DNA from: Thalassotalea fonticola
GTDB taxonomy: Bacteria > Pseudomonadota > Gammaproteobacteria > Enterobacterales > Alteromonadaceae
NCBI RefSeq assembly: GCF_032911225.1
Contig: NZ_CP136600.1
Span: 4,340,001 to 4,404,000 of the forward strand
Direction: 5' to 3'
DNA: 64,000 bases
The notes under the pieces are model-generated. The model was not told the DNA's origin. It did no database searches and saw nothing but the letters and a program-made list of their open reading frames with translations. Position 1 is the first letter of the stretch. Each line of letters begins with the position of its first letter. The position numbers were made by a program, and so were the translations under genes. Positions 1-10,678 of this stretch are shown piece after piece.

Positions 1-230
1 TTGGTAATGGCTCACATATAGGTTTTATGGCAAGCAATAAACAGCAGGTAAATAATTTTTATCAGTTAGCATTAGACTTGGGTGCCACTTGTAATGGTAA
101 ACCTGGAGCGAGATCTGAATACGGAGAACCGTATTATGGTTGTTTTGTTATAGACCTTGATGGACACAGAATTGAGGCAAGTTTTTGGGATGTAGAACTG
201 GCAAAGAAAATATACGCTAAAAATCCCTAA
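1..230 (+). CDS. VOC (glyoxalase/bleomycin resistance) family protein, C-terminal part
   Basis: The reading frame is open from the left edge (codons from base 3), so the gene starts outside the window. An internal ATG at 27 is unlikely to be the start, because the codons before it continue the family pattern (GNGSHIGF, then the helix). The visible part has the usual VOC C-terminal half: a GNG-H-F strand, an amphipathic helix, a G-P-G loop, and the strand FVIDLDGHRIEA with the terminal metal-ligand Glu region. VOC proteins are small metal-dependent enzymes or binding proteins of many specificities; the substrate cannot be told from this fragment. It lies 124 bases upstream of parC in the same direction. 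Confidence 0.8.
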   Translation, partial: GNGSHIGFMASNKQQVNNFYQLALDLGATCNGKPGARSEYGEPYYGCFVIDLDGHRIEASFWDVELAKKIYAKNP

Positions 231-354
231 TTTATTCACAATTTCTATTTTGTGAATATCAAAATTGCGATAAAGTGGTAATATACCAAGTTAAATAAAA
301 TAATAATAAGCTAGCTAGCAGAGTGTACTGCCACTATAGGGAAAACCATTCGTT

Positions 355-2619
355 ATGTCTGATGCAATCGAATTGAGTTTAGATGGGATTGAACAACTCC
401 CACTTAGACGATTTACTGAAGATGCCTACCTAAACTATTCTATGTACGTGATCATGGATCGTGCTTTGCCGCATATTGGTGATGGCTTGAAGCCTGTACA
501 ACGACGCATTATTTACGCAATGAGCGAACTAGGCTTACATGCCGGCGCTAAATATAAAAAATCTGCGCGTACTGTTGGCGATGTATTAGGTAAATTTCAT
601 CCACATGGCGACTCTGCTTGTTATGAAGCTATGGTTTTAATGGCCCAACCTTTTTCATATCGCTATCCATTAGTTGATGGCCAAGGTAACTGGGGGGCAC
701 CAGATGATCCTAAATCATTTGCGGCAATGCGTTATACCGAATCAAAACTATCTAAATTTAGTGAGTTATTATTATCTGAGTTAGGCCAAGGCACAGTGGA
801 TTGGGCTCCAAACTTTGATGGCACAATGAAGGAGCCAAAAACACTACCAGCTCGTTTACCGCATATTATGTTAAATGGTATTACCGGTATCGCTGTTGGT
901 ATGGCGACCGATATTCCACCTCATAACGCCCGTGAAATGGCCAATGCATGTGTGCATTTAATTGAGCAACCTAAAGCCGAGTTAGGCGATTTACTTGAAC
1001 ATGTTCAAGGTCCTGATTATCCAACTGATGCTGAAATTATTACCCCAAGAAATGATATTGAAAAAATATATCAAACCGGTCGTGGTAGTATCAAAATGCG
1101 AGCTGTGTATGATGTTGAACAAGGTGATGTTGTTATCACTGCGTTGCCACATCAAGCATCAGGCGGGAAAATTTTAGAGCAAATCGCGGCACAAATGACC
1201 GCCAAAAAACTGCCGATGGTAGTTGATTTACGTGATGAATCTGATCATGAAAACCCAACGCGTTTAGTCATAATACCTAGATCAAATCGGGTTGATATAG
1301 AGCAGCTAATGCAGCATCTATTTGCCACCACTGATCTAGAGAAAAACTATCGTGTTAACTTAAACATGATTGGTTTGGATAACCGTCCTGCAGTTAAAAA
1401 TTTAAAACAAATTTTAGCTGAGTGGATTGAATATCGCCGCGAAACAATTCGACGTCGATTGCAGTACCGCTTAGATAAAGTGCTAGCGCGATTGCATATT
1501 TTAGATGGCTTATTGGTGGCCTATTTAAACATTGATGAAGTTATTGCGATTATCCGTGAGTATGATGATCCTAAAGCAGAATTAATGAGCCGTTTTTCGT
1601 TAAGTAAAACGCAAGCCGAAGCAATTTTAGAAATAAAATTACGTCAATTAGCGAAACTTGAAGAAATTAAAATTCGTGCCGAGCAAGATGAGCTTGCAGC
1701 AGAGCGTGATTCACTCGAGCTAACCTTAGGCTCTAAAGCGCGAATGAACACGTTAATGAAAAAAGAAATTTTAGCTGCAGCAAAAGATTATGGTGATGAA
1801 CGCCGATCAAAACTGATTGAGCGTGGTGAGGCGAAAGCACTGAATGAAAAAGACTTGATGCCATCAGAGCCTGTAACTGTTGTAGTATCTGACAAAGGCT
1901 GGGCAAGAGCTGCAAAAGGTCATGATATTGACGCATCAGGATTAAGCTATAAAGCTGGCGATGAATATTTATGTTCAGCCAAAGGGCGAAGTAATAGTCC
2001 GGCTGTATTTATTGACTCCAGCGGTAGAGCATTTGCCACCGATGCACATACTCTACCATCTGCTCGAAGCCAAGGTGAACCTCTTACTGGTCGTTTCAAC
2101 TTAGCTGCCGGCGAAACCTTTACGCAAGTGGTAATGGCCAGTGATGAACAGAAATACTTATTAGCATCAGACAGTGGTTATGGTTTTATCGGTAACTTTG
2201 CCGATATGGTCTCGCGTAATAAAAACGGTAAAGCGTTATTAAGCTTACCACAGGGGGCGCAAGTGCTAGCGCCTGTTGAGGTGGATGATATTGACAACCA
2301 ATTATGTCTGGCAATTACCACAGAAGGCAGAATGCTGTTATTCCCGTTAAAAGATTTACCACAATTGAGTAAAGGCAAGGGGAACAAGATTATTGGTATT
2401 CCTACGGCACGCGCAAAAGCGAGAGAAGAGTACGTAACCATTTTAACTATTGTCGGCACTGATGAGCCAATAACACTCTTTGCAGGTAAACGTAAGTTAA
2501 CCCTTAAACCGAGCGATCTTGAACATTATCGAGGTGAGCGTGGCCGAAGAGGTAATAAACTTCCCCGTGGGTTGCAACGCGTTGAAAACATTTCTGTAGG
2601 CAACGATAGCGACGCTTAA
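355..2619 (+). CDS. parC: DNA topoisomerase IV subunit A
   Basis: Breakage-reunion subunit of topoisomerase IV, which decatenates daughter chromosomes together with ParE. It is 754 residues, the normal ParC length. The catalytic tyrosine is Y127 in MRYTES (E. coli Y120, offset 7). The quinolone-determining region reads [10 protein letters not shown] with Ser87 and Glu91, the wild-type residues at E. coli positions S80 and E84, so no classical resistance substitution is present. The C-terminal half holds the beta-pinwheel blades that bind DNA. parE is not in the window and may lie upstream. A strong terminator follows at 2642, so it ends its transcription unit. Confidence 0.97.
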   Translation: MSDAIELSLDGIEQLPLRRFTEDAYLNYSMYVIMDRALPHIGDGLKPVQRRIIYAMSELGLHAGAKYKKSARTVGDVLGKFHPHGDSACYEAMVLMAQPFSYRYPLVDGQGNWGAPDDPKSFAAMRYTESKLSKFSELLLSELGQGTVDWAPNFDGTMKEPKTLPARLPHIMLNGITGIAVGMATDIPPHNAREMANACVHLIEQPKAELGDLLEHVQGPDYPTDAEIITPRNDIEKIYQTGRGSIKMRAVYDVEQGDVVITALPHQASGGKILEQIAAQMTAKKLPMVVDLRDESDHENPTRLVIIPRSNRVDIEQLMQHLFATTDLEKNYRVNLNMIGLDNRPAVKNLKQILAEWIEYRRETIRRRLQYRLDKVLARLHILDGLLVAYLNIDEVIAIIREYDDPKAELMSRFSLSKTQAEAILEIKLRQLAKLEEIKIRAEQDELAAERDSLELTLGSKARMNTLMKKEILAAAKDYGDERRSKLIERGEAKALNEKDLMPSEPVTVVVSDKGWARAAKGHDIDASGLSYKAGDEYLCSAKGRSNSPAVFIDSSGRAFATDAHTLPSARSQGEPLTGRFNLAAGETFTQVVMASDEQKYLLASDSGYGFIGNFADMVSRNKNGKALLSLPQGAQVLAPVEVDDIDNQLCLAITTEGRMLLFPLKDLPQLSKGKGNKIIGIPTARAKAREEYVTILTIVGTDEPITLFAGKRKLTLKPSDLEHYRGERGRRGNKLPRGLQRVENISVGNDSDA

Positions 2620-2641
2620 ACTACAAATAGTACCAACTTCA

Positions 2642-2676
2642 AATAACCCCAAAATACAATGTTTTGGGGTTATTTT
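2642..2676 (+). terminator. Rho-independent terminator after parC
   Basis: A 13-base arm starting AATAACCCC pairs with its exact complement after a 7-base loop, and the second arm runs into a T-rich stretch. It lies 22 bases after the parC stop. Confidence 0.85.
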
Positions 2677-2716
2677 TTGTGTATAATTGCGCCCTTATTC
2701 TTATTTTTAGGTTTTT

Positions 2717-3478
2717 GTGGGGCTTAAATTGTTAGCAGTAGTTCGTATTTTATTAGTAACCATCGCACTTTTGGTGATTTGTACCGTATCAATTTTGATG
2801 TGTATGGTAATTCCGTCTAACCGTAATAAGGCACACTACACCGCTCAGTTTGTTGGTGCATTGGCGAAACTATTTGGCATTGATGTAGAGATCAGAATGC
2901 CAAAAGAAGTCGAAGAGCTAGGCCCCGTTGTGTATGTTGCCAACCATCAAAATAATTACGATATTTTTACTGTAAGTGCGAGTTTACCTAAGCGTACGGT
3001 AAGTGTTGGTAAGAAAAGTCTGCGTTTGATCCCATTTTTTGGGCAAATGTATTGGTTTACCGGTAATATTTTGTTGGATAGAAATAATCGCTCTAAAGCC
3101 CATGGCACTATTTCTGCGACTGCCGATAAAATTAAAGAACGTAAAATTTCAGTATGGTTGTTTCCTGAAGGCACACGTAGTTATGGTCGTGGTCTGTTAC
3201 CGTTTAAAACCGGCGCTTTTCATACCGCGAAACAAGCTGGCGTGCCAATAGTACCTGTATGTGTTAGCAATACCCATGATATGGTTGATTTAAACCGCTG
3301 GGATAATGGTAAAATGATCATTGAGTTTATGGCACCAATTAATATTGATGACGATTCTCGTGAATCAATTCGTCATATTGCCAATAACACCCACGAATTG
3401 ATGCTCGCTAGAATTACTGATCTTAGTATTGAATCGGGCAATGAAATAATTAATGCTGAAACAGCAAAAGCAGGATAA
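2717..3478 (+). CDS. plsC: 1-acyl-sn-glycerol-3-phosphate acyltransferase
   Basis: Acylates lysophosphatidic acid to phosphatidic acid at the inner membrane, the second acyl transfer of phospholipid synthesis. An N-terminal hydrophobic segment (about residues 5-32) anchors it. The acyltransferase motifs are intact: NHQNNYD (H77 and D82, the HX4D catalytic pair), FPEGTRS (149-155) and VPIVPV near 176-181. The start is GTG at 2717, preceded at 6 bases by TAGG; no better start is available. Length is 253 residues, normal for the family. A TATAAT-like hexamer at 2682 sits between the parC terminator and this gene. It is followed after 4 bases by rraB and probably shares its transcript. Confidence 0.93.
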   Translation: MGLKLLAVVRILLVTIALLVICTVSILMCMVIPSNRNKAHYTAQFVGALAKLFGIDVEIRMPKEVEELGPVVYVANHQNNYDIFTVSASLPKRTVSVGKKSLRLIPFFGQMYWFTGNILLDRNNRSKAHGTISATADKIKERKISVWLFPEGTRSYGRGLLPFKTGAFHTAKQAGVPIVPVCVSNTHDMVDLNRWDNGKMIIEFMAPINIDDDSRESIRHIANNTHELMLARITDLSIESGNEIINAETAKAG

Positions 3479-3482
3479 CTCG

Positions 3483-3866
3483 ATGACAGAGCAAAGCGAT
3501 ACAAGATTAAATGCAGAAGAATTAAACGAATTACAAGAATGGTATGCTCATACAGAAGCGCTAGTAAATGAATTACTTGAAGATGGTTCGAACGATGAAG
3601 CCATGCATACCATCGAACACCACTTTGCCAGCTCAAGCTTTGAAGTGCTTGAGTCTGCAGCGATTGCAGCATTTAAACTTGGCTTAGAAGTTGAAGAACC
3701 AGAAGAAGCAGTGTTAGAAAATGGCGCTCGAGTTTTCGCTTTTGACATTGTTACAGAGCAATACCTTGATGAAGAAGATATCAAAGTAGAAACTAAAGCA
3801 ATGTTCGAACTGGCGAAAAAATGTAATGTAGATTACGATGGTTGGGGAACTTACTTCGAAGAGTAG
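3483..3866 (+). CDS. rraB: Ribonuclease E inhibitor RraB
   Basis: Regulator of RNA degradation that in E. coli binds the C-terminal half of RNase E and alters its cleavage profile. The 127-residue acidic protein matches RraB throughout: the ELLEDGSNDEA-TIEHHF block, AAFKLGLEVEEPEE, and the C-terminal signature NVDYDGWGTYFEE. The start at 3483 is chosen because AGGA lies 7 bases upstream and the family begins here; a longer frame from 3453 would overlap plsC. It lies 4 bases after plsC and 19 before a small membrane-protein gene, so the three are likely co-transcribed. Confidence 0.93.
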   Translation: MTEQSDTRLNAEELNELQEWYAHTEALVNELLEDGSNDEAMHTIEHHFASSSFEVLESAAIAAFKLGLEVEEPEEAVLENGARVFAFDIVTEQYLDEEDIKVETKAMFELAKKCNVDYDGWGTYFEE

Positions 3867-3885
3867 CTACTAGAGGGGATTTGAT

Positions 3886-4050
3886 ATGCAATGGTTAACG
3901 AATATTCTTCAGCCACAGATATTAGCTTTATTAATTCCGGTGATTGGTATAATCGCCTTTTTTGGCCATAAGGCTTTAAAGTCTCACCATCAACATTTAG
4001 AGCGTATGGAAAAGATCCGAAAAGGTATCGACCCTGATGCAAATGAATAA
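3886..4050 (+). CDS. Small single-span membrane protein
   Basis: A 54-residue reading frame with a very good ribosome site (GAGGGG, 7 bases before ATG). The N-terminal half is a single hydrophobic span (about residues 8-26, ILALLIPVIGIIAFFG). The tail is charged and His-rich (KALKSHHQHLERMEKIRKG-DPDANE). Position, ribosome site and a terminator immediately after its stop make it a credible last gene of the plsC-rraB unit. I do not recognise a named family; the layout (short anchor, then a basic/acidic helix) resembles small phage-shock-type or regulator-tethering proteins, but that is only a resemblance. Confidence 0.72.
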   Translation: MQWLTNILQPQILALLIPVIGIIAFFGHKALKSHHQHLERMEKIRKGIDPDANE

Positions 4051-4061
4051 AACTCATCCAT

Positions 4062-4088
4062 AAAAAGCGCTATTTAAGCGCTTTTTTT
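4062..4088 (+). terminator. Terminator of the plsC-rraB-small membrane protein unit
   Basis: AAAAAGCGCT pairs with AGCGCTTTTT around a 5-base loop and continues into T's, 12 bases after the small gene's stop. Confidence 0.88.
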
Positions 4089-4293
4089 GATTCAGGGAAT
4101 AATCAATGCAAATCACCATGGATGGTAATAGATTTGTAGATTCAGGGAATAATCAATGCAACGCCTTTCCATACATCCTGTATCCAAGGCATATAATACG
4201 TCCCTGTATAAATCACCATGGACCGTTCCATAACATCCAGTGATCATGGCATATATAACTTCTATGTTGAAAACGGTACTAGATTTGTAGATT
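4089..4293. repeat. Intergenic repeat cluster
   Basis: A 23-base unit (starting GATTCAGGGAATAATC) occurs at 4089-4111 and again exactly at 4139-4161, 50 bases apart. Between them is a core containing CACCATGGATGGT. The 13-mer beginning AAATCACCATGG recurs at 4110 and 4210, and AGATTTGTAGATT at 4130 and 4281. The stretch 4245-4275 matches 24681-24711 at 28 of 31 positions, so this belongs to a family dispersed in the genome. No coding potential is seen. Confidence 0.8.
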
Positions 4294-4307
4294 GAGTAAT
4301 AATTATT

Positions 4308-5435
4308 TTAAAAAGAATATTCTAAACCGACAATTAACAATACATCGTCGCTTTCTGGTAGCACACCATTCTCATCAGGGATCGGATCTTCGACTCGATC
4401 AACAATGGCTTTTAGCTCAATATCAAAATCTTTAACCACTTCAATATCGATACCTGTCTCTAAATGGTGAATTACTGAGCCAGACTCTTCACTAACAAAT
4501 TTTGCGTTGTACAAAAATACATATTCAATATCGTCGGTAATATCACGTTCATAATTAGTACCAACAACCAATACTGGTGTTGTATCATCCTCTTCTTCAT
4601 CTGCAGCAACATGATCGAAGGTGGTATATTGAACACTCGGACCGGCATACACATCCCATTTAGAGTCAGGTTCATCATAAATAATGTAACCTGCGGCAAC
4701 ACCTAAAGTTACTTGATGTTCGATATTAGTAAACTCGTTGGTATAATACTCAAAGCTGGGTAAACGGAAGAAAAAATTACGTGAGTAATACCAATCGTAT
4801 GATGTATTAAAACGATGGTTCTCTTCAGTTTTTACTGTTTCACCCGTTTCCGGATCTTCAACTTCAGCAAAGATGCCTGTGTAACTTAACATTGTTCGAG
4901 ATGTTGATGTTAAACGTCTGGCATTAGCTTGTAAGGCGTAATCAAAACGCTCAGAGTTACCACTCTTAAAATTCATACCTAAGCTTATATTACCGTCCCA
5001 AAGGCTCTCATCACTATGCTCTGATGCTGCAACGGTTAATAAGGTACTTCTAGGTATTGATACTCCTGGTTTGTCGATAAATGATACTTTATCTTCAGTT
5101 ATCAATAATTGACCTTCATGGATTTCATCATTATCTAGGCGTATGCTCATAACATCTTTCGATCTAAGCTGAGCAATGTCTTTCATTTTAATGGTAACAA
5201 TACCAAACTCATCGCTATCAAACTCCACTTCATCTTGATACATGGAGATGATATCACCGGCAACTAATTCACCATTTTTTAGTAGTATCCAGTCAAATTT
5301 TTTCGGAATTGCCGGCACATTAATTGGCCACTCAGGTGCAACTGAAGCTTCTTCTGCATTAACTACACTAGGCAAAACCGAGCTAGCAACAGTTACTAGC
5401 AAAATAGCTGGATAAAGTTTGAATTTTAATTTCAT
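4308..5435 (-). CDS. DUF481 domain outer-membrane protein (YdiY-like)
   Basis: A 375-residue secreted protein. A signal peptide (about residues 1-27, ending VNAEE) is followed by an N-terminal beta-rich part with two repeats of the L-(K/D)N-(G/D)E-x-(V/H)-x-G type (LLKNGELVAGDI and IRLDNDEIHEGQL). From about residue 143 (WDGNISLGMNFKSGNSE) it has the DUF481 beta-barrel, ending VGLEYSF with the terminal aromatic residue typical of outer-membrane barrels. E. coli YdiY is a salt-induced outer-membrane protein of unknown function; the role here is unknown. It is monocistronic, between a repeat cluster and the valS terminator. Confidence 0.88.
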   Translation of the reverse strand: MKLKFKLYPAILLVTVASSVLPSVVNAEEASVAPEWPINVPAIPKKFDWILLKNGELVAGDIISMYQDEVEFDSDEFGIVTIKMKDIAQLRSKDVMSIRLDNDEIHEGQLLITEDKVSFIDKPGVSIPRSTLLTVAASEHSDESLWDGNISLGMNFKSGNSERFDYALQANARRLTSTSRTMLSYTGIFAEVEDPETGETVKTEENHRFNTSYDWYYSRNFFFRLPSFEYYTNEFTNIEHQVTLGVAAGYIIYDEPDSKWDVYAGPSVQYTTFDHVAADEEEDDTTPVLVVGTNYERDITDDIEYVFLYNAKFVSEESGSVIHHLETGIDIEVVKDFDIELKAIVDRVEDPIPDENGVLPESDDVLLIVGLEYSF

Positions 5436-5494
5436 ATAACTACGAATTAAACATTAATGTTTAGTATTTTAAACTACTATAACTTGAGTACACC

Positions 5495-5524
5495 TAAAAA
5501 AAAAGGTCAGTATAAAACTGACCT
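5495..5524 (-). terminator. Terminator after valS
   Basis: On the minus strand AGGTCAGT pairs with ACTGACCT around a 5-base loop and is followed by a run of nine T's. It lies 45 bases past the valS stop. Confidence 0.88.
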
Positions 5525-5569
5525 AGATTTAGTGATTTACAGGTAAACCACTGGTAAGCAACCGGTATA

Positions 5570-8425
5570 TTAAAGGTTGGAAATTGTTTGTTTTTGCTCA
5601 GCTAACTTAGCTAGCATAGACTCAGCTTCGGCCAGTTTTTCTTGTTCTTTAGCAATAACCGCTTGTGGCGCTTTACTGACAAAGTTATCGTTGCTTAATT
5701 TACCACGGGTACGGGCCACGTCTTTTTCAAGCTTTTCAACGGCTTTACTTAAACGTGCCAGTTCAGCTTCAACATCAATTAAACCTGCCATTGGTATAAG
5801 CACGCTCATATCGCCTATTACGGCAGTTGCTGAAACTGGGCCATTATCATCGCTAGCTAATACTTCAATAGTGTCTAATTTCGCTAACGCACTTAAAAAT
5901 GGTTTGTTGTCTTCTAAACGACGCGCATCTTCAGTATTCACTCCTTTAAGGAATACCGGTAATGGTTTGCTTGGCGCAATATCCATCTCACCACGAATAT
6001 TACGAATAGCAATAATGAAACTTTTTACCCATTCCAAATCGTTAATTGCTTGCTCATCTAATTGCTCAGCATCAAATTGTGGGAAGCTTTGTACCATAAT
6101 GCTATCTTCACTGAAATTAGCATTGGTAAGCGGTACGACGCGTTGCCAAATAGTTTCGGTGATGTAAGGCATTATTGGGTGCATTAAGCGTAATAATGCT
6201 TCTAATACTGTCACTAATGTATGACGAGTACCGCGTTGCTGTGCTTCATTACCTTTAAACAATACCGGTTTAGTTAGCTCAAGGTACCAGTCACAGAATT
6301 GATTCCAAGTGAACTCATATAACGCTTGTGACGCTAAATCGAAACGAAAAGAATCGAATGCCTCATGAACTGTTTTAACCGTTTGCTGGAATTGACCAAT
6401 GATCCAACGATCAGCCAAAGATAATTCCATCTCACCACCAGCCAAGCCACAATCATGCTCTTCTGTATTCATTAATACATAACGACTGGCATTCCATAAT
6501 TTGTTCGTAAAGTTACGGTAACCTTCAAGGCGCTTCATATCCCAGCTGATGTCACGTCCAGTAGATGCACATGCTGCTAAAGTAAAGCGTAGGGCATCAG
6601 TACCGTGAGCTTCTATGCCTTGTGGAAATTCTTTTTTGGTTAATTTTGTAATTTTTTGCGCCAGTTTGGGCTGCATCATATTACCAGTACGTTTTTCCAG
6701 CAAGTCTTCTAAGCCAATGCCATCGATCATATCTAACGGGTCGATCACGTTACCTTTTGATTTACTCATCTTATCGCCATTTTCATCGCGAATCAGACCA
6801 GTAACATAAACCTTTTTAAATGGTACTTGTGGTGTGCCGTCTTCATCTTTAACAAAGTGCATGGTCATCATGATCATACGGGCAACCCAGAAGAAGATAA
6901 TATCGAAACCAGTAACCAACACATCAGTTGAATGGAACTTCTTCATTGCTTCTTCGTTGTCTGGCCAGCCTAAGGTAGAAAATGTCCAAAGTGCTGAAGA
7001 GAACCAGGTATCTAGCACATCATTATCTTGTGATAACGTAACAGCAGCATCTAAATTATTATTAGCGCGTACTTCCTCTTCGCTACGACCAACATAAACA
7101 CGACCAGTGTTGTCATACCAGGCTGGAATTCTGTGCCCCCACCATAGTTGACGAGATACACACCAATCTTGAATGTCGCGCATCCAGGCAAAATACATGT
7201 TTTCATATTGCTTAGGCACGAACTCAATATCGCCATCTTCAACAGCTTTAATTGCTGGTTTGGCTAAAGTTTCTGCACGAACGTACCACTGGTCTGTAAG
7301 TAGTGGCTCAATAACAACACCTGAACGGTCACCATATGGTACGGTTAAGTCGTGATCTTTTACTTCATCTAATAGACCAAGTTCTTCGAATTTTGCCACG
7401 ATAGCTTTACGGGCAACAAACCTGTCCATGCCAGCAAATTCTTGCGGGAGAGCAGGGCTGTATGCGTTTGAAACTTCACCATTACTGGCATAAATTTCTG
7501 CTGCCGATAGTATTGCTGCATTGCTATCAAAAATATTAATTAATGGTAACGAGTGGCGTTTACCTACTTCGTTATCATTGAAATCATGGGCAGGAGTTAT
7601 TTTTACACACCCCGTGCCTTTTTCAATATCAGCATGCTCATCGCCAACAATAGGAATTAAACGGTTTACTAATGGTAATAAAATATTTTTACCAATTAAA
7701 TCCTTATAACGTTCATCATCAGGGTTAACTGCAACGCCAGTATCACCAAGCATAGTTTCTGGACGTGTGGTGGCAACAACAATATAGTTTTTGCCATCAG
7801 CTGTTTTAACACCATCTGCTAATGGGTAGCGAAAATGCCACATGTGGCCTTTTTTGTCTTTGTTTTCAACTTCAAGATCTGAAATTGCAGTGTGCAATTT
7901 AGGATCCCAGTTTACCAAACGCTTACCACGATAAATTAAGTCATCTTCATATAAGCGGACAAACACTTCTTGCACGGCATTGCTCATGCCAGCATCCATG
8001 GTAAAACGCTCTCGGCCCCAATCGATTGAATTACCCAAACGGCGCATTTGCTTACCAATAGTGCCGCCAGACTCTTCTTTCCATTCCCAGATTTTATCGA
8101 TAAACGCATCACGACCATAGTCATGACGGGTTTTATCTTCTTCGGCGCCAATTTTTCGCTCAACCACCATTTGCGTAGCAATGCCCGCATGGTCTGTACC
8201 CGTTTGCCATAACGTTGATTTACCTTGCATACGTTGATAGCGAATTAAGGTATCCATGATCGTTTGTTGAAAGGCATGGCCCATGTGTAGGCTACCCGTT
8301 ACATTCGGTGGTGGAATAGCAATACAATAGCCATCACCTTCGGTAGTAGGACTAAAATAACCTTTCTCTTCCCAAGAAGAGTAAAGCGTTTGTTCGATAT
8401 CAGCAGGGTTAAATGTTTTTTCCAT
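5570..8425 (-). CDS. valS: Valyl-tRNA synthetase
   Basis: Charges tRNA-Val; class I synthetase with an editing domain. It is 951 residues, matching the E. coli enzyme length. The HIGH-type motif is HMGH at 47-50 within [13 protein letters not shown]. The KMSKS motif is exact at 552-556. The last 70 or so residues form the valine-specific coiled-coil arm ([15 protein letters not shown]...). It is the third gene of the pepA-holC-valS unit, starting 13 bases after holC, an order conserved in gammaproteobacteria. Nothing in the sequence suggests a defect. Confidence 0.97.
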   Translation of the reverse strand: MEKTFNPADIEQTLYSSWEEKGYFSPTTEGDGYCIAIPPPNVTGSLHMGHAFQQTIMDTLIRYQRMQGKSTLWQTGTDHAGIATQMVVERKIGAEEDKTRHDYGRDAFIDKIWEWKEESGGTIGKQMRRLGNSIDWGRERFTMDAGMSNAVQEVFVRLYEDDLIYRGKRLVNWDPKLHTAISDLEVENKDKKGHMWHFRYPLADGVKTADGKNYIVVATTRPETMLGDTGVAVNPDDERYKDLIGKNILLPLVNRLIPIVGDEHADIEKGTGCVKITPAHDFNDNEVGKRHSLPLINIFDSNAAILSAAEIYASNGEVSNAYSPALPQEFAGMDRFVARKAIVAKFEELGLLDEVKDHDLTVPYGDRSGVVIEPLLTDQWYVRAETLAKPAIKAVEDGDIEFVPKQYENMYFAWMRDIQDWCVSRQLWWGHRIPAWYDNTGRVYVGRSEEEVRANNNLDAAVTLSQDNDVLDTWFSSALWTFSTLGWPDNEEAMKKFHSTDVLVTGFDIIFFWVARMIMMTMHFVKDEDGTPQVPFKKVYVTGLIRDENGDKMSKSKGNVIDPLDMIDGIGLEDLLEKRTGNMMQPKLAQKITKLTKKEFPQGIEAHGTDALRFTLAACASTGRDISWDMKRLEGYRNFTNKLWNASRYVLMNTEEHDCGLAGGEMELSLADRWIIGQFQQTVKTVHEAFDSFRFDLASQALYEFTWNQFCDWYLELTKPVLFKGNEAQQRGTRHTLVTVLEALLRLMHPIMPYITETIWQRVVPLTNANFSEDSIMVQSFPQFDAEQLDEQAINDLEWVKSFIIAIRNIRGEMDIAPSKPLPVFLKGVNTEDARRLEDNKPFLSALAKLDTIEVLASDDNGPVSATAVIGDMSVLIPMAGLIDVEAELARLSKAVEKLEKDVARTRGKLSNDNFVSKAPQAVIAKEQEKLAEAESMLAKLAEQKQTISNL

Positions 8426-8438
8426 GGTCTTCTATTTT

Positions 8439-8900
8439 TTACGCAGCTTGTACGGCAGGCGTTGTGCTTACATTAAAACCAAGCTGTTGATATGCGCGAT
8501 ATCTTAACCGGGCTAATTTTTTTAGCGCTTCGTCTGTTGGTACAAAGTCGATGATTTGTGAGAATTGACTGGCGAAGCTTGGTACTTGGCCAGACAAGTT
8601 AATTAATATATTTCTATTGTTCGTTGGTGCTTGCCAACTTATTTCAACGGGCGAACCACTATTTAAACCTTCACCAGGTAAATTATGTGGAACAAAACTG
8701 TTAGCATCAAATGCCCAGAGTAATTCATCAATTTTGTGCGCCATTTGTTGGTCATCACAAAAGATAAATACCCGTTGGTTTTGTCGGTAAAAGTCAGCGG
8801 CTTTTACGCAGGCTAAATTTAAATAACCAGTCAGGTGATCTTGTTCACTTTCAGTGTCGCTGTTTGCGTCGAGCAAATTAAAGAAAACCTGACCTGTCAT
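8439..8900 (-). CDS. holC: DNA polymerase III subunit chi
   Basis: Chi subunit of the clamp-loader complex; it links the polymerase III holoenzyme to single-strand binding protein through psi. The 153-residue protein carries the family landmarks: an N-terminal VFFNLLDAN strand, ACVKAADFYRQNQRVFIFCDDQ, LLWAFDANSFVPHNL, and the ILINLSGQVPSF block. The short tail after QLGFNVST is slightly longer than in E. coli. It begins one base after the pepA stop, so translation is probably coupled, and ends 13 bases before valS. Confidence 0.93.
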   Translation of the reverse strand: MTGQVFFNLLDANSDTESEQDHLTGYLNLACVKAADFYRQNQRVFIFCDDQQMAHKIDELLWAFDANSFVPHNLPGEGLNSGSPVEISWQAPTNNRNILINLSGQVPSFASQFSQIIDFVPTDEALKKLARLRYRAYQQLGFNVSTTPAVQAA

Positions 8901-8901
8901 G

Positions 8902-10407
8902 TTATTCGCCTTGTTCTTGACCGCTACGGTTTAACAAGAATTGGGTAAGCATACTAACCGGACGGCCCGTTGAGCCTTTGTTAGCGCCACTACGCCATGC
9001 GGTACCGGCAATATCTAAATGAGCCCAATGATACTTTTTAGTAAACTTAGATAGGAACACTGCTGCGGTAATTGTACCGGCTGCACGCCCGCCTAAGTTG
9101 GTAAAGTCGGCAAATGGACTGTCGAGTTGATCAGCGTAATCATCCCATAAGGGCAAACGCCATGCTCTGTCACCACTTTGATCTGAAGCGTTTAGTAGCT
9201 CATGAGCAAGTGGGTTATGAGAGCTTAATAAACCTGTGGCATGTGCGCCTAGAGCAATAACACAAGCACCGGTTAAAGTGGCTACATCGACAACAAGTTC
9301 TGGCTCAAAACGTTCTACGTAAGTTAATGCATCACAAAGAACCAATCGACCTTCAGCATCAGTATTTAATACTTCAACCGTTTGTCCTGACATAGTGGTT
9401 AATACATCGCCTGGACGGTATGCATTGGCATCCGGCATGTTTTCACAGCCCGCTAATACGCCAATAACATTAATTGGTAAGTCAAGTTGTACTAGTGAGT
9501 TCATCGCACCTAATACGCCGGCAGCTCCACCCATATCATATTTCATTTCATCCATAGCTTCTCCTGGTTTTAATGAAATACCACCTGAGTCAAAGGTTAA
9601 ACCTTTACCAACAAGTACAATCGGTTTTGAATCATCGCCAGCGCCATTGTAGGTAATTACGCTCATTAATGATTCATTAACACTACCACGACCTACGGCA
9701 AGGTAAGAACCCATGCCCAGGCTTTCCATTTCAGCTTCATTAACCACATGAGTGCTGACTTTATCATTATTGGTGGCTAACTCTTCTGCTTGTTTAGCAA
9801 GGTAAGCAGGGTTACAAATGTTTGGTGGCAAGTTTGCAACGTCTTTACATACGGTAATACCGGCAGCAATGCCTAAACCGTGACTGATTGCTCGCTCACC
9901 CATAGGCAATTCACGACGAGTGGGTACATTGAAAACTATTTTACGAAGTGGACGACGTGCTTCTTCTTTACGAGTTTTTAAGCTATTAAAACTGTATAAA
10001 CAATCTTGAGTTGCTTCAACTGCTTGACGAACTTTCCAGTAAGTGTCTCGGCCTTTAACGTGCAATTCTGATAAGAAACATACGGCTTCCATTGAGCCAG
10101 TTTCGTTAAGAGTGCTAATAGTCTTACTTATAATTTGACGATACTGGCGTTCATCCAGCTCACGCTCTTTGCCACAACCTACTAATAAAACGCGTTCGCT
10201 TAGAATATTCGGTACTTGATGTAATAATAACATCTGTCCTGATTTACCTTCTAAATCGCCACGACGTAAAAGGTTAGAAATATAACCGCCGCTGATCTCA
10301 TCAAGTTGCTCAGCTACAGCTGACAAACGACGTGGCTCATACACACCAACTACGATGCAGGCACTGCGTTGTTTTTCTGGGCTGCCACTTTTTACACTGA
10401 ACTCCAT
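8902..10407 (-). CDS. pepA: Leucyl aminopeptidase A (M17)
   Basis: Hexameric two-metal aminopeptidase that removes N-terminal residues; in E. coli it also binds DNA in Xer recombination and carAB control. The 501-residue product is nearly colinear with E. coli PepA. The start at 10407 is set by homology ([14 protein letters not shown]) and by AGGAG 5 bases upstream; a GTG two codons earlier is less likely. Metal-site signatures are intact: [15 protein letters not shown] and [14 protein letters not shown]. First gene of the pepA-holC-valS unit, divergent from lptF across a 271-base gap. Confidence 0.96.
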   Translation of the reverse strand: MEFSVKSGSPEKQRSACIVVGVYEPRRLSAVAEQLDEISGGYISNLLRRGDLEGKSGQMLLLHQVPNILSERVLLVGCGKERELDERQYRQIISKTISTLNETGSMEAVCFLSELHVKGRDTYWKVRQAVEATQDCLYSFNSLKTRKEEARRPLRKIVFNVPTRRELPMGERAISHGLGIAAGITVCKDVANLPPNICNPAYLAKQAEELATNNDKVSTHVVNEAEMESLGMGSYLAVGRGSVNESLMSVITYNGAGDDSKPIVLVGKGLTFDSGGISLKPGEAMDEMKYDMGGAAGVLGAMNSLVQLDLPINVIGVLAGCENMPDANAYRPGDVLTTMSGQTVEVLNTDAEGRLVLCDALTYVERFEPELVVDVATLTGACVIALGAHATGLLSSHNPLAHELLNASDQSGDRAWRLPLWDDYADQLDSPFADFTNLGGRAAGTITAAVFLSKFTKKYHWAHLDIAGTAWRSGANKGSTGRPVSMLTQFLLNRSGQEQGE

Positions 10408-10572
10408 GAACACTCCTATTTAATACTTACTTTATGTTTAATTGCTTGTTTTTGGCTTATTTTGTCACTTTCAACTTGCTAAAATCTGCCTTTAGCAGAT
10501 AGACTAAATAAGGCCTTTCGTTTTTATTTTCGCTGTATAAGCTATTATTATAGCTAGATTCAGCGCTGTTGC

Positions 10573-10599
10573 ATTTTGGTTGCTAAACGAAACCAAAAT
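10573..10599. promoter_or_regulatory. Inverted repeat in the pepA-lptF divergent region
   Basis: ATTTTGGTT at 10573-10581 and its exact complement AACCAAAAT at 10591-10599 flank a 9-base spacer. It could be an operator or a transcript hairpin in the leader of lptF; no T-run follows, so it is not an obvious terminator. Confidence 0.35.
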
Positions 10600-10678
10600 T
10601 AATTATATATAAAAACGGTAAGTTTACTCAAAAATTGGCCAGTTGTCAGAAAAAAACTAAGTTTTTTGGATTAAATCA

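Noticed and set aside
3851..4057. 68-residue minus-strand frame overlapping the small membrane protein
   Set aside because: The opposite-strand frame at 3886 has an excellent ribosome site, a membrane span and a terminator; this one has none of these.
4089..4161. CRISPR array suggested by the 23-base direct repeat at 4089 and 4139
   Set aside because: Only two copies 50 bases apart, no further regular units and no cas genes. Related units occur singly in other intergenic regions, so it is a dispersed repeat.
5577..6167. 196-residue plus-strand reading frame opposite valS
   Set aside because: It lies wholly antisense to the conserved coiled-coil end of valS, has no ribosome site and has low-complexity Ser/Ala composition.
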